This document shows positions 52,917 to 61,835 of a stretch of 64,000 bases of DNA, piece by piece (the first letter of the stretch is position 1; each line of letters opens with the position of its first letter). A program made the position numbers and the translations under genes. A model generated the notes under the pieces. That model saw only the letters and a program-made list of their open reading frames with translations. It did not search any database and was not told the origin of the DNA. Source of the DNA: Kibdelosporangium persicum (GTDB lineage Bacteria; Actinomycetota; Actinomycetes; Mycobacteriales; Pseudonocardiaceae); NCBI RefSeq assembly GCF_013280595.1, contig NZ_JAAATY010000012.1, positions 1 through 64,000 of the forward strand. Reading direction: 5' to 3'.

Positions 52917-53459
52917 GTGGCACGCACCCCACGAAGCCGCTGGATCGAGGCGGGGCTCGAAGCCCTCGCCCGTGGCGGGCCCGACGCGGTCCGGGTGGAG
53001 ACGCTCGCCGCTGATCTCGGGGTGACGAAGGGGGGCTTCTACGGGTACTTCGACGGCCGTCCGGCATTGCTGGCCGAGCTGCTCGACGAGTGGGAACGCC
53101 GCTGCACCAAGGAAATCCTGGCCCAGGTCGAGGCCGGAGGCGGCGACCCGGCCGAGCGGATCCGGCGCGCCGGTCAGCTGACCTTCTCGCCGGACTTCCA
53201 CCGGATCGACCTGGCGGTCCGGGCATGGGCCCGGCACGACGAGGCGGTGGCGAAGCGCCTGCGACGGATGGACAACGAGCGCATGGAGTTCCTGCGCAAG
53301 ATGTTCGGTACGTTCGTCACCGATCCCGCCGAGGTGGAAGCCCGCAGTGTTCTGGCGTTCACCCTCGCGATCGGCCGCCACTTCATGGCGGCGGACCACC
53401 CCGGGTACACCAAACGCGAAGCCGTCTCCCTGGCCGGCGAGTACCTGTTGCGTCCTTAG
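52917..53459 (+). CDS. TetR-family transcriptional regulator
   Basis: 180 aa. HTH: RSRWIEAGLEALARGGPDAVRVETLAADLGVTKGGFYGYFDGRPALL. Helical C-terminal domain of the TetR_C group with RRAGQLTFSPDFHRIDLAVRAWA. GTG start; GGAGGT lies 16 nt upstream, a long spacing. The stop overlaps the convergent dehydrogenase stop by 4 bp. Confidence 0.9.
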   Translation: MARTPRSRWIEAGLEALARGGPDAVRVETLAADLGVTKGGFYGYFDGRPALLAELLDEWERRCTKEILAQVEAGGGDPAERIRRAGQLTFSPDFHRIDLAVRAWARHDEAVAKRLRRMDNERMEFLRKMFGTFVTDPAEVEARSVLAFTLAIGRHFMAADHPGYTKREAVSLAGEYLLRP

Positions 53460-54334
53460 CCTTCGCCACGCAGTTCGATGCCGGCCTGTTCTTCAAGCCA
53501 CGCCGTGGCCATGAGCTCACCGTCGACCGGACCGAAGTGGCGCAGCGCAGTCCGATGCAGCTCGGCGACAGCCGAGGTGAGCGGATGCGGAACACCAGCC
53601 CGGTCGGCGCTTCGCTCGACCGAGTCGAGCTCCTCGACGCACCGGTCCAGCCCGAAGTCACGCAGGTAGTCGCCGTCGAGCAACGCGGGAAGGTGTTGGC
53701 CGACATAGGCACTGTCGCCCGCACTGCCGAGGAGCAGTTCACGCATGCGGTCCGGGCGTTGCCCGTGGCGTTGTGCCAGCAGCAGGACTTCGGTCGTCAA
53801 AGTCGCGTGCCCGAACCACAGCAGGTTGATCAACAGCTTGGTCAGGTACCCCTTACCGGACCCGCCGACGTGATGGATCTTCCCGGCGAACGACCGCAGA
53901 ACCGGAGTGCTCGCACGGAGCACGTCAGGATCACCGCCCACGTACAGCGTCACCGTGCCCGCACGCATCGCCTGCACCCCACCGCCGATCGGCGCGTCGA
54001 GGTACCTGGAGCCATGCCTGCGGGCGCATTCCTCGCCCAGTTCGACGGACGCACTGGTCATGTCGATCCAGACCGCGTCATCCCCCAACGCGGACAGCGC
54101 CGGGCCCAGCGCGAACTCCCGGAGTTCGGGAATGCCCGGCAGTACCGTGAACAGCAACTGGCTACCGCCCGCGACCGTAACAGCGTCCCGCGCCCATTCG
54201 GCGCCGGATTTCTCCACCACGCCACGGCGTTCCGGACGGATGTCCGTCGCGATCACGTGATGGCCCGCGGCTGCCAGGCGAGTCAGCAGAGCAGCGCCGA
54301 TCCTCCCCACACCGACGACTCCCATCGCTGTCAT
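53456..54334 (-). CDS. NAD(P)-binding 3-hydroxyacid/6-phosphogluconate-dehydrogenase-like protein
   Basis: 292 aa. N-terminal Rossmann site MGVVGVGRIGAALLTRLAAAGHHVIATD, substrate-binding SASVELGEECARRHGSRYLDAPIGGGVQAM (the GG-x-GG-like loop of beta-hydroxyacid dehydrogenases), and catalytic Lys in GSGKGYLTKLLINLLW. The ATG at 54334 is preferred over 54340, because GGAG then has normal spacing. Specific substrate unknown. Confidence 0.85.
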   Translation of the reverse strand: MTAMGVVGVGRIGAALLTRLAAAGHHVIATDIRPERRGVVEKSGAEWARDAVTVAGGSQLLFTVLPGIPELREFALGPALSALGDDAVWIDMTSASVELGEECARRHGSRYLDAPIGGGVQAMRAGTVTLYVGGDPDVLRASTPVLRSFAGKIHHVGGSGKGYLTKLLINLLWFGHATLTTEVLLLAQRHGQRPDRMRELLLGSAGDSAYVGQHLPALLDGDYLRDFGLDRCVEELDSVERSADRAGVPHPLTSAVAELHRTALRHFGPVDGELMATAWLEEQAGIELRGEG

Positions 54335-54408
54335 GTCCATCTCCAGTCTGCACGGAAAGTCATTCGATGGTGTGATCGTAAGCAGATGTTCTACGCGAAG
54401 GAGTGTGT

Positions 54409-55518
54409 ATGCCCGACGGTGCCTACGTCGTGGACTGCGCCGTGTACGTGGACGGCAAGCGGCTGCCCGGCCGTTGGTCACACGCCGAAGCGATCGCCGA
54501 GGTGCGTGAGCGCGGCACCGGATTCGTCTGGATTGGACTGCACGAGCCGACTGCCGACGAGATCGAAGGCGTCGCCGAGATGTACGGGTTGCACGAACTC
54601 GCGGTGGAAGACGCCGTGCACGCACATCAGCGCCCGAAACTCGAGCACTACGACGGCATGCTGTTCATGGTGCTCAAGACCGTGCACTACGTTGCGCACG
54701 AGGCGCCGGACACCGCGAACGAGATCGTCGAGACAGGCGAGATCATGGCCTTTCTCGGCCGGGACTTCATCGTCAACGTCCGCCACGGCGACCACTCCCG
54801 CCTGCACGGCCTGAGAAAGGAGCTCGAAGCCCGGCCGGAACGGCTGCAGTCCGGCCCCGCCGCCGTGCTGCACGCCATCGCCGACAGCGTGGTGGACAAC
54901 TACCTGGCGGTCAGTGACTCCTTCGAACAGGACATCGAGGAAAGCGAATCCATGGTGTTCGCGCCGGACAGCCCGATCGGTGCCGAGCAGATGTACCTGT
55001 TGAAACGGGAACTGCTGGAACTGCGACGGGCGGCCGCACCGCTGACGGCACCGTTGCGCCGGCTGGTCGAGGCGGACAACCCGTTGGTGTCGCCGGAAGT
55101 GCGGTCGTACTTCCGGGACGTGGACGACCACCTGACGATGGTCACCGAGCGTGTGGCCCGCGCGGACGACCTGCTGAACACCCTTGTGGACGCGACGCTG
55201 GCGAAGATCTCGTTGCAGCAGAACAACGACATGCGCAAGATCACCTCGTGGGCCGCGGTCATCGCGGTGCCGACCATGGCGGTCGGCGTGTACGGCATGA
55301 ACTTCGACTTCATGCCGGAGTTGCGCTGGACCTACGGCTATCCCATCATGCTGGGCGTCATCCTGCTGGTGTGCATGGTCGTGTACCGGGCACTGAAACG
55401 CAATCGCTGGCTGGGGTCCGGGCGTACCGTGCTCTGGGTCGTTCCGCTGCTGGTCGCCTGGATCGTGCTGATCGCCGTGCAGATCTCGCTCGGTATCGGC
55501 CGTGCGCCCGCTCCTTGA
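54409..55518 (+). CDS. CorA-family magnesium/cobalt transporter
   Basis: 369 aa: large soluble N-terminal domain, long helix (EQDIEESESMVFAP, LVDATLAKISLQQNNDMRKITSWAAV), then two C-terminal membrane helices. The signature YGMNFDFMPELRWTYGYP contains the GMN selectivity motif. AAGGAG lies 5 nt before the ATG. Confidence 0.95.
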   Translation: MPDGAYVVDCAVYVDGKRLPGRWSHAEAIAEVRERGTGFVWIGLHEPTADEIEGVAEMYGLHELAVEDAVHAHQRPKLEHYDGMLFMVLKTVHYVAHEAPDTANEIVETGEIMAFLGRDFIVNVRHGDHSRLHGLRKELEARPERLQSGPAAVLHAIADSVVDNYLAVSDSFEQDIEESESMVFAPDSPIGAEQMYLLKRELLELRRAAAPLTAPLRRLVEADNPLVSPEVRSYFRDVDDHLTMVTERVARADDLLNTLVDATLAKISLQQNNDMRKITSWAAVIAVPTMAVGVYGMNFDFMPELRWTYGYPIMLGVILLVCMVVYRALKRNRWLGSGRTVLWVVPLLVAWIVLIAVQISLGIGRAPAP

Positions 55519-55524
55519 CGGTCC

Positions 55525-56316
55525 TCACGCCTTCGGCTCGCGGTTGTAGAGCTTCTTCGCCCACAGATAACCGGCCAACGCGATCAGCACGCACCATCCG
55601 GCCGCGTACATCGCGCTGTTGCCGATCGGTGTGCCCATCAGCAGGCCGCGCACCGTGTCGATGAACGGGGTGAAGGGCTGGTACTCGGCGAACCACCGCA
55701 GCCCGGCGGGCATCGAGTCAGTCGGCACGAACCCGCTGCCCATCATCGGCAGGATCATCAACGGCAGCGGGAGGTTGCTCGCGGTGGCGGGGTTGTCACT
55801 CACCATGCCCAGTGCGACGCACAGCCACGTCAGCGCGAACGAGATCATCACGAGCAGGCCCGCCGCGGCGATCCAGTCACCGAAACCGGCTGTGGGCTCG
55901 AATCCCACGAGCAGCGCCGCGACCAGGACGATCGCCACGCTGGCCATCGCCTGGACCAGGCTGCCAAGCACGTGTCCGGTGAGGACGGACACCCGGGCGA
56001 TGGCCATGGTCCGGAACCGGGCCACGATGCCCGTGGTCATGTCGGTGACGACCGAGATGGTCGTGCCTTGTGCCGCGGAGGCGACGGTCATCAGGAGGAT
56101 GCCCGGTGCCACGTAGTTCGCGTAGTCGGCACGGCCGCCCACCGGTCCGCCGAGACCGGCGCCGAGCATGGCGCCGAACACGTAGACGAACAGCAGCAGG
56201 AAGATCACCGGTATTCCGGCGAACATCAGGATGAGCGACGGGTAGCGGAGCATGTGCCGCACCTGGCGGCGCAGCATGGTCGCCGAGTCGGTCAAGGCGG
56301 CGGAAACAGTACTCAT
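55525..56316 (-). CDS. DrrB-type ABC-2 permease
   Basis: 263 aa, six transmembrane helices. ABC-2 signature around YVAPGILLMTVASAAQGTTISVVTDMTTGIVARFRTMAIARVSVL and GFVPTDSMPAGLRWFAEYQPFTPFIDTVRGLLMG. Its ATG overlaps the stop of the ATPase gene upstream (ATGA), so the pair forms a DrrAB-like drug/lipid exporter. Confidence 0.93.
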   Translation of the reverse strand: MSTVSAALTDSATMLRRQVRHMLRYPSLILMFAGIPVIFLLLFVYVFGAMLGAGLGGPVGGRADYANYVAPGILLMTVASAAQGTTISVVTDMTTGIVARFRTMAIARVSVLTGHVLGSLVQAMASVAIVLVAALLVGFEPTAGFGDWIAAAGLLVMISFALTWLCVALGMVSDNPATASNLPLPLMILPMMGSGFVPTDSMPAGLRWFAEYQPFTPFIDTVRGLLMGTPIGNSAMYAAGWCVLIALAGYLWAKKLYNREPKA

Positions 56317-57275
56317 CGGGCGGGCTCCTGGTCCACGACCGGGTTGCCGGTCAGCGCGAAGAAGACGTCGTCGAGGTCGGGCCGGTGGATCCGCAGGTCG
56401 TCCACGTCCGACTGGTCGCGGTCGAGCCAGTCCAGCAGTGACCGCACCGATTTCACGTCACCCTGGCTGGAAATCCGCAAGGTCAGGGTGTCGTCGTTGC
56501 GGGACAACACCTCCAGTGCCCGCGCCGCGCGATCGTAGCTGCCGGTGTCGGCGAACCGCAGCGTCACGTGCCCACCGCCGACGAGCCGCTTGAGTTCGTC
56601 CGCGGTGCCGTGCGCGACCAGCTTTCCCTTGTCCAGCACCGCGATCCGGTCGGCGAGCAGGTCGGCCTCCGCCAGGTACTGGGTGCTGAGGAAGATCGTC
56701 ACGCCGTCCTCGGCCACCAGTCTGCGGATGCTGTCCCACATGGTTCGCCTGCTGCGCGGGTCCAAGCCGGTCGTCGGCTCGTCCAGGAAGATCACCTTGG
56801 GGCGTCCGACGAGCGTCATGGCGAGGTCGAGGCGACGCCGCATCCCGCCGGAGTAGGTGGCCGTCGTTCTCTTCGCGGCGTCGACAAGATCGAACCGCGT
56901 GAGCAGTTCGGCGACGCGCTGCCTGCGGTCACGGCGGGACAACCGGTGCAGGTCGGCCATCAGCAGCAGGTTCTCGTCACCGGTGAGCAGGTGGTCCACC
57001 GCGGAGAACTGACCGGTGACGCCGATCAGGGCGCGGACGGCGTCCGGGTCGCGGGCCACGTCGTGACCACCGACCCGCAGCTCGCCCGAGTCGGCGCGGA
57101 TCAGCGTGGACATGATCCGCACCATCGTGGTCTTGCCCGCGCCGTTCGCACCGAGCAGCGCGAAGATCGATCCCGCGGGGATGTCGAGGTCGATCCCGTC
57201 GAGCACGACATGATCGCCGTACGCCTTGCGCAGCCCGGTCACGGTCAGCGCGCTGGCGAAGTGGTTGGAGGTCAT
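56313..57275 (-). CDS. DrrA-type ABC transporter ATPase
   Basis: 320 aa: Walker A GANGAGKTT, signature YSGGMRRRLD, Walker B VIFLDEPTTGLD, plus the DrrA-type C-terminal domain (~220-320). Daunorubicin-resistance family ATPases drive export of amphipathic drugs. Divergent from the HTH_38-MarR regulator gene, with a long inverted repeat between. Confidence 0.95.
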   Translation of the reverse strand: MTSNHFASALTVTGLRKAYGDHVVLDGIDLDIPAGSIFALLGANGAGKTTMVRIMSTLIRADSGELRVGGHDVARDPDAVRALIGVTGQFSAVDHLLTGDENLLLMADLHRLSRRDRRQRVAELLTRFDLVDAAKRTTATYSGGMRRRLDLAMTLVGRPKVIFLDEPTTGLDPRSRRTMWDSIRRLVAEDGVTIFLSTQYLAEADLLADRIAVLDKGKLVAHGTADELKRLVGGGHVTLRFADTGSYDRAARALEVLSRNDDTLTLRISSQGDVKSVRSLLDWLDRDQSDVDDLRIHRPDLDDVFFALTGNPVVDQEPAR

Positions 57276-57389
57276 GGTTTTTCGTTTCTGTTGCCCTTCA
57301 GTGCGCGGCGAACGCTAGGTTTCGTTCAGCGAATGGTCAATCAGAGATCTCCAGAAACTTCCCTTTGAGCAGGCCAGAAGGCTACTGAG

Positions 57390-57440
57390 TTGCAATGAGT
57401 CTGCCGCTGAACGCAACAACAGTGGCGGAGGTCATTGCAA
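57390..57440. promoter_or_regulatory. long imperfect inverted repeat between drrA-like gene and regulator
   Basis: TTGCAATGA (57390-57398) and TCATTGCAA (57432-57440), with inner GCCGCTG/CAGTGGC arms, form an IR of ~20 bp per side around a 10-nt loop. TGAACGCA is also directly repeated (inside the loop and again 24 bp later). Probable operator for the divergent regulator. Confidence 0.65.
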
Positions 57441-57493
57441 TGGTGTGCGCCTGAACGCATACTGGCGGCCTCGTCGAGCCGCAGGAGAAACCG

Positions 57494-58210
57494 ATGCCCG
57501 GAGGAAGACTGACCCAGGAGGACCGCCAGGACATCGCCGCCGGGCTGGCCGACGGGCTCAGCTACGCCGAGATCGCCCACCGGCTCGGCCGCCCGACGTC
57601 CACGATCTCCCGTGAGGTCGCGCGCAACGGCGGAGGACACCGATACCGCGCACGGCAGGCACAACGGGCCACAGCGGAACGTGCCCGGCGCGGCAAATCA
57701 CGCCGTGCGGCGACACCGCGGCCGGACCTGTGCGCACACGGGCGCGATCCGCAGGCCGTCGACGCTTTCAGCGAGGAGTTCATCGATCTGGCCGTCAAGA
57801 TGGGACTCCCCCGGATGACGGCCAAGGTGCTCGGCTGCCTGTACACGACGGACAGCGGCAGCATCACCGCCGCCGAACTGGTCCACCGGCTCCGGGTGAG
57901 CCCGGCGTCGATCTCGGCGGCGGTGAAGTCCCTCGAGGAGCAGGAACTGATCACCCGGGTCCGCGACCCAGGCCAACGACGCGACCGGTACGTGATCGAC
58001 GACGACGTCTGGTACCGGGCGATGCTCGCCAGCGCCCGGATCAACGCCACCATGGCCGAAAAGGCCCGGCAGGGCGCGGAGATCCTCGGCGCCACGACAC
58101 CCGCGGGACAGCGGCTGCGAGACGTCGGCGAGTTCCTCGAACGGGTCTACGAGGACTCCGTCCGGGCCGCCGAACACTGGCGCGCGATCCGTACCAAGGC
58201 CACACGGTGA
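57494..58210 (+). CDS. regulator with IS30-type HTH_38 fused to MarR/GbsR domain
   Basis: 238 aa with two DNA-binding modules. Residues 1-50 are the HTH_38 helix-turn-helix known from IS30 transposases (RLTQEDRQDIAAGLADGLSYAEIAHRLGRPTSTISREV). Residues ~95-175 are a MarR/GbsR winged helix (MTAKVLGCLYTTDSG; LRVSPASISAAVKSLEEQELITRVRDPGQRRDRY). Divergent from DrrAB; probably controls it through the long inverted repeat. The N-terminal module points to domestication of a transposase HTH. Confidence 0.87.
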   Translation: MPGGRLTQEDRQDIAAGLADGLSYAEIAHRLGRPTSTISREVARNGGGHRYRARQAQRATAERARRGKSRRAATPRPDLCAHGRDPQAVDAFSEEFIDLAVKMGLPRMTAKVLGCLYTTDSGSITAAELVHRLRVSPASISAAVKSLEEQELITRVRDPGQRRDRYVIDDDVWYRAMLASARINATMAEKARQGAEILGATTPAGQRLRDVGEFLERVYEDSVRAAEHWRAIRTKATR

Positions 58211-58281
58211 ACGAACCCGGGCGTGTGAGCGTGGTCATGGGCGGACCGGTGAAACCGGTCTGTTGCGCGTAACTTCGGCGC

Positions 58282-59589
58282 ATGGCGTACGCGAAGATCA
58301 CGGCAGCCGGCAGTGAAGAGGTGCAGCGACGGGCAGCGGGCGGGCTCCGGGCCGCCGGGCTGGACGTCGGTGACCGGGTGGTGCTGTCCCTGCCGACGTC
58401 AGGCGTTCTGCTCGCTGTCGCGCTCGGCGCCCTGCGCAGCGGAGTCGTGCCCGTCATGCTCGATCCCGCGCTCACGGCCACGGAGCACGCCGAACTCGTC
58501 GCCGACGCGGAGGCCGCACTCGTCGTCAACGATCAGGATACGTTGCGGAAGGTTGTGCAGGGCCCGGCAACCGAGTTGGCCGACGTGCCCTTGGCGCGTC
58601 CGATGCACTACACCTCGGGCACATCCGGCCGACGCAAAGGCGTGTGGAGTGGCGTGCTGGACGAGACAGCCGCGCGCGCACTGTTCACCGAGGAAGTCGA
58701 ACTGTGGCAGTTCGACGCGGCCGACCGGCACCTGGTGCTCGGGCCGTTGTACCACTCCGCGCCGCTACGGTTCGCCACGCACACACTGCTTTCCGGCGGG
58801 TCCGTGCTCCTGCCTGACCGCTTCGATCCCGCGGCGGCGATCGCGGCGATGGCCGAGTTCCGGCCGACCACCGCGTTCTGCGCACCGACCCACCTCAAGC
58901 GGATCTTCGCCGCGGGCAGCCCGTCGACCGGCTCGTTCCGGCTGCTCGCCCACGCCGGTGAGGCGTGCCCCGACGATCTGAAGCGACGTGTCATCGACAC
59001 GTTCCCAGCCGACAGCGTGGTGGAGTTCTACGGCTCGACCGAGGCGCAGTTCACCGTTTGCCGTACCAGCGAATGGCTTTCCCGGCCGGGCACAGTCGGG
59101 CGCGCGCGTCCCGGGCGCCGGTTGACTGTGGACGCCGAAGGCGTCATCTGGTGCGAAGTGCCGGAGCACGCCAGGTTCAGCTACTGGCGTGCTCCGGACA
59201 AGACGGCGGCGGCCTGGCGCGGCGCGCGGCTCACGGTGCGGGATACCGGCAGGCTGGACGACGACGGTTACCTCTACCTGGACGGCCGCCGGGACGACTT
59301 GATCATCACCGGGGGCGTCAACGTGTACCCGCTGGAGATCGAGCGCGTGCTGAACGCGTGCCCTGGCGTGCGGGAAAGTGCGGTGTTCGGCGTCGCCGAC
59401 GAGCACTGGGGCCAACGGGTGTGCGCCGCCGTGGTCGGCGATGTCACCACCGCGGACCTCGCCGAGTACGCCAAGGCCGGCCTGGCCCCGGCGAAGCGGC
59501 CGAAGGACTACCACCTGGTGGACGAACTGCCCACGTCGGCGAACGGGAAGGTCTCCCGGCGGGCCCTGCCGGGAATGTTCAGTCGTTGA
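58282..59589 (+). CDS. AMP-dependent acyl-CoA synthetase/ligase
   Basis: 435 aa ANL-superfamily adenylating enzyme. P-loop YTSGTSGRRKG, A5 EFYGSTEAQF, hinge DDLIITGGVNVYPLEIE, catalytic Lys in SANGKVSRR. Shorter than usual (~500-540 aa) because the N-terminal substrate lobe is trimmed. Acid substrate unknown. Its 3' end overlaps the PucR-type regulator's end by 11 bp (convergent). Confidence 0.9.
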   Translation: MAYAKITAAGSEEVQRRAAGGLRAAGLDVGDRVVLSLPTSGVLLAVALGALRSGVVPVMLDPALTATEHAELVADAEAALVVNDQDTLRKVVQGPATELADVPLARPMHYTSGTSGRRKGVWSGVLDETAARALFTEEVELWQFDAADRHLVLGPLYHSAPLRFATHTLLSGGSVLLPDRFDPAAAIAAMAEFRPTTAFCAPTHLKRIFAAGSPSTGSFRLLAHAGEACPDDLKRRVIDTFPADSVVEFYGSTEAQFTVCRTSEWLSRPGTVGRARPGRRLTVDAEGVIWCEVPEHARFSYWRAPDKTAAAWRGARLTVRDTGRLDDDGYLYLDGRRDDLIITGGVNVYPLEIERVLNACPGVRESAVFGVADEHWGQRVCAAVVGDVTTADLAEYAKAGLAPAKRPKDYHLVDELPTSANGKVSRRALPGMFSR

Positions 59590-60613
59590 GCAGCCGCCAG
59601 GCCACGAGGGCGAGCCTGACCCGGGTCAGCCCGGCGGGCTCGGTCAGTTCGATGCCGAGCGTCCTGCCGATCTGTTCAAGCCGGCGGGAGACGCTGCTGT
59701 GGTGCAGGTGCAGCAGATCCGCGGCTTGGCGCAGGGACCCCGTGGCACAGTAGGCGTCCAGCGTTTCCATGTCCGCTGGGCTGTCGGCCATCCGGGCGAT
59801 CGCGGCCACGTCGGCGTTGCCGCGTGAGACGTCCTGAGGTATCTCGGCCAGCAGCGCCAGCGCGCCCAGGTCGTCGTGGTGGACGACGGGCTCCCGCGGA
59901 CCGGTGAACCGCAGGGCGGTGCGGGCCTGGCGCCAGGACTGGTCAGGGCTTTCGGCGTTGCCGACGCCCACACGGACGCCCTCGGGCAGCCGGGAAGTGT
60001 CCACGGTGGTGGCCAGGATGACACCGACGTCGCCCAGTGGTGCGGCTTTCACCGGACGGGCCGGGCAGAGCAGGCTGCCGATCTGGTCGAGCGGAAGCCG
60101 CGAGCGGACAGCGGCGACGCGGATGGGCAGGTCGGCGTCGAAACCCAGGAGCCGCAACGCACGGGCTCTGGCCGCCTCCTCGCTTTCGCAGCTGATCACC
60201 AGCTCGACGAGGGCCGGGTCGGCCATGGTGGTGCGAGCCGGGCCGTAGCGTTCGACGACCGCCGCGGCGGCGATGGCGAGCCGGTCCAGCACCACGTCGT
60301 CGAGCGGATTGGGGGTGCCGGGACGTTCCAGCCAGACCGTGCCGATCTCCTCGTCGTCGAGCGTGATCGGCAAGGATGTCGACGCGGGGGCCGGTGGAGT
60401 GGACGCTTGTTTGCCGTCCGGCGACACGCGGATCGCCCGGCCCGTGCTGTGCAGCCGGATTCCGGCGACGCATTCGGCCAGCGCCGCGGAGGCTCGGGCG
60501 AGTGCCGGCAGGTCCACCCGCCTGCGCATCAGGGTGTCGTAGAACATCACCACCCGCAGCGCGCCTTCGACGTGCGTGTCCAGGTGCGACAGCCGTTGCG
60601 CCAGTGCCTCCAT
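59579..60613 (-). CDS. PucR/CdaR-type transcriptional regulator
   Basis: 344 aa. An N-terminal sensor-like part (to ~290) with a GGDEF-like middle, then a C-terminal HTH_30: CATGSLRQAADLLHLHHSSVSRRLEQIGRTLG. This is the standard PucR layout for control of catabolic genes. Tail-to-tail with the ligase gene. Confidence 0.85.
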   Translation of the reverse strand: MEALAQRLSHLDTHVEGALRVVMFYDTLMRRRVDLPALARASAALAECVAGIRLHSTGRAIRVSPDGKQASTPPAPASTSLPITLDDEEIGTVWLERPGTPNPLDDVVLDRLAIAAAAVVERYGPARTTMADPALVELVISCESEEAARARALRLLGFDADLPIRVAAVRSRLPLDQIGSLLCPARPVKAAPLGDVGVILATTVDTSRLPEGVRVGVGNAESPDQSWRQARTALRFTGPREPVVHHDDLGALALLAEIPQDVSRGNADVAAIARMADSPADMETLDAYCATGSLRQAADLLHLHHSSVSRRLEQIGRTLGIELTEPAGLTRVRLALVAWRLLND

Positions 60614-60706
60614 GGCTGCAGGTTAGCGCCGATCGGTGCGTGATCACGGCGGAATGCCCGACAGCCGGCGGACGACCCGGCACCGCGGTTGGCGGAGGAT
60701 GACGGC

Positions 60707-61603
60707 ATGGATCCCGAACTCGAAGCCTTCGTCCCGCTGTTCCCCGAGACCGACCTGATCGACCCGGTCGCCGACCGGGAGAACTACGCCAAGCTCGCCG
60801 CCGCGGTCCCCGCGCCGGACACCACAGGGCTGCTGATCGAGGACCGCGTTGTGCCCGCCGGAGTGGAGGTCCCGGTGCGGATCTACCGCCCGCACCAGGC
60901 GCAGGGCGCGATCGTCTGGATGCACGGCGGCGGCTGGGTCATGGGCGACCTGGACACCGAGCACCCCGGAGCCGCACGGATCGCGACGGCTTCAGGTGCC
61001 GTGGTGATCTCGGTGGGCTACCGCCAGGCACCGGAGAACCCGTTCCCCGCGGCCTTGGACGACGTGTACGCGGTGCTGACGTGGACGGCTGAGAACGCGA
61101 CCGAACTGGGCATCGACCCGGAGCGCATCGCGGTCGCCGGGCACAGCGCGGGGGGAAACCTCGCGGCCGCGGTGTCATTGCGTGCACGCGACGAGCAAGG
61201 GCCCCGGATCTGCTTCCAACTGCTCAACGAACCGGCGCTCGACGACCGGCAGGAAACGTGGTCACAGCGCACCTTCACCGACACGCCATGGTCCAACCGC
61301 GACAGAGTCCGCGCGGCGTGGCGGCACTACCTCGGCTCCGCGCCCGCCACGCCGTACGCCGCCCCGGCACGGGCTGACGACCTGTCCGGCCTGCCGCCCG
61401 CCTACATCGCCACCGCCGAGTTGTGCCCGAACCGCGACGAGGACATCGCGTACGCGCTACGGCTGTTGCAGGCCGGGGTGTCGGTCGAACTGCACCAATG
61501 GCCCGGCACGTTCCACGGGTCGCTCGCCGTCCTGTCCGCCGACGTCTCACAACGGCAGCTCACCGAAGTCGCAGCCGCCCTGCGCCGCGCCCTGGCCGAG
61601 TAG
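60707..61603 (+). CDS. alpha/beta hydrolase (HSL-type esterase)
   Basis: 298 aa. The oxyanion-hole MHGGGWVMG and nucleophile elbow GHSAGGNLA place it in the hormone-sensitive-lipase (HSL/family IV) esterases; the catalytic His follows in PGTFHGS. GGAGG lies 8 nt before the ATG. Cytosolic; likely a short-chain ester hydrolase. Confidence 0.9.
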   Translation: MDPELEAFVPLFPETDLIDPVADRENYAKLAAAVPAPDTTGLLIEDRVVPAGVEVPVRIYRPHQAQGAIVWMHGGGWVMGDLDTEHPGAARIATASGAVVISVGYRQAPENPFPAALDDVYAVLTWTAENATELGIDPERIAVAGHSAGGNLAAAVSLRARDEQGPRICFQLLNEPALDDRQETWSQRTFTDTPWSNRDRVRAAWRHYLGSAPATPYAAPARADDLSGLPPAYIATAELCPNRDEDIAYALRLLQAGVSVELHQWPGTFHGSLAVLSADVSQRQLTEVAAALRRALAE

Positions 61604-61604
61604 C

Positions 61605-61800
61605 GCGTGTTTCATGAGCGTTGATCGAGGCGATGACCAGGACAGCTTCGAAGCGCACGGCAGCAGGTAGCCACCGCACGGTTGCGTTTGAGCCGGTTGA
61701 CGCAGCACTCCACCGCGTGCCGCTGCGTGCAGACTTCCGGATCAAACGCCACCGGTCGGCCCGCTGGTCGCGAGCGGATATCGGGCGCGTGGGCCCGGAC
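61605..61800 (-). pseudogene. remnant of an IS5-family transposase 3' end
   Basis: No full ORF, but two adjacent frames preserve the end of a DDE transposase: RPAGRPVAFDPEVCTQRHAVECCVNRLKRNRAVAT (about 61770-61665), then, shifted, VRFEAVLVIASINAHETR (about 61665-61605). The N-RLK-x-x-R-A-V-A-T and V-x-A-S-I-N motifs are typical of IS5/IS427-group transposases. Terminal inverted repeats and the N-terminal half are missing. Confidence 0.75.
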
Positions 61801-61835
61801 GAATCCGGCGAGGCAAAGACCGGCGCGCATCGATG

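Noticed and set aside
55890-55912. tRNA-like T-loop string ggctcgaatccca
   Set aside because: Lies inside the DrrB-type permease gene, with no acceptor stem or anticodon arm around it.
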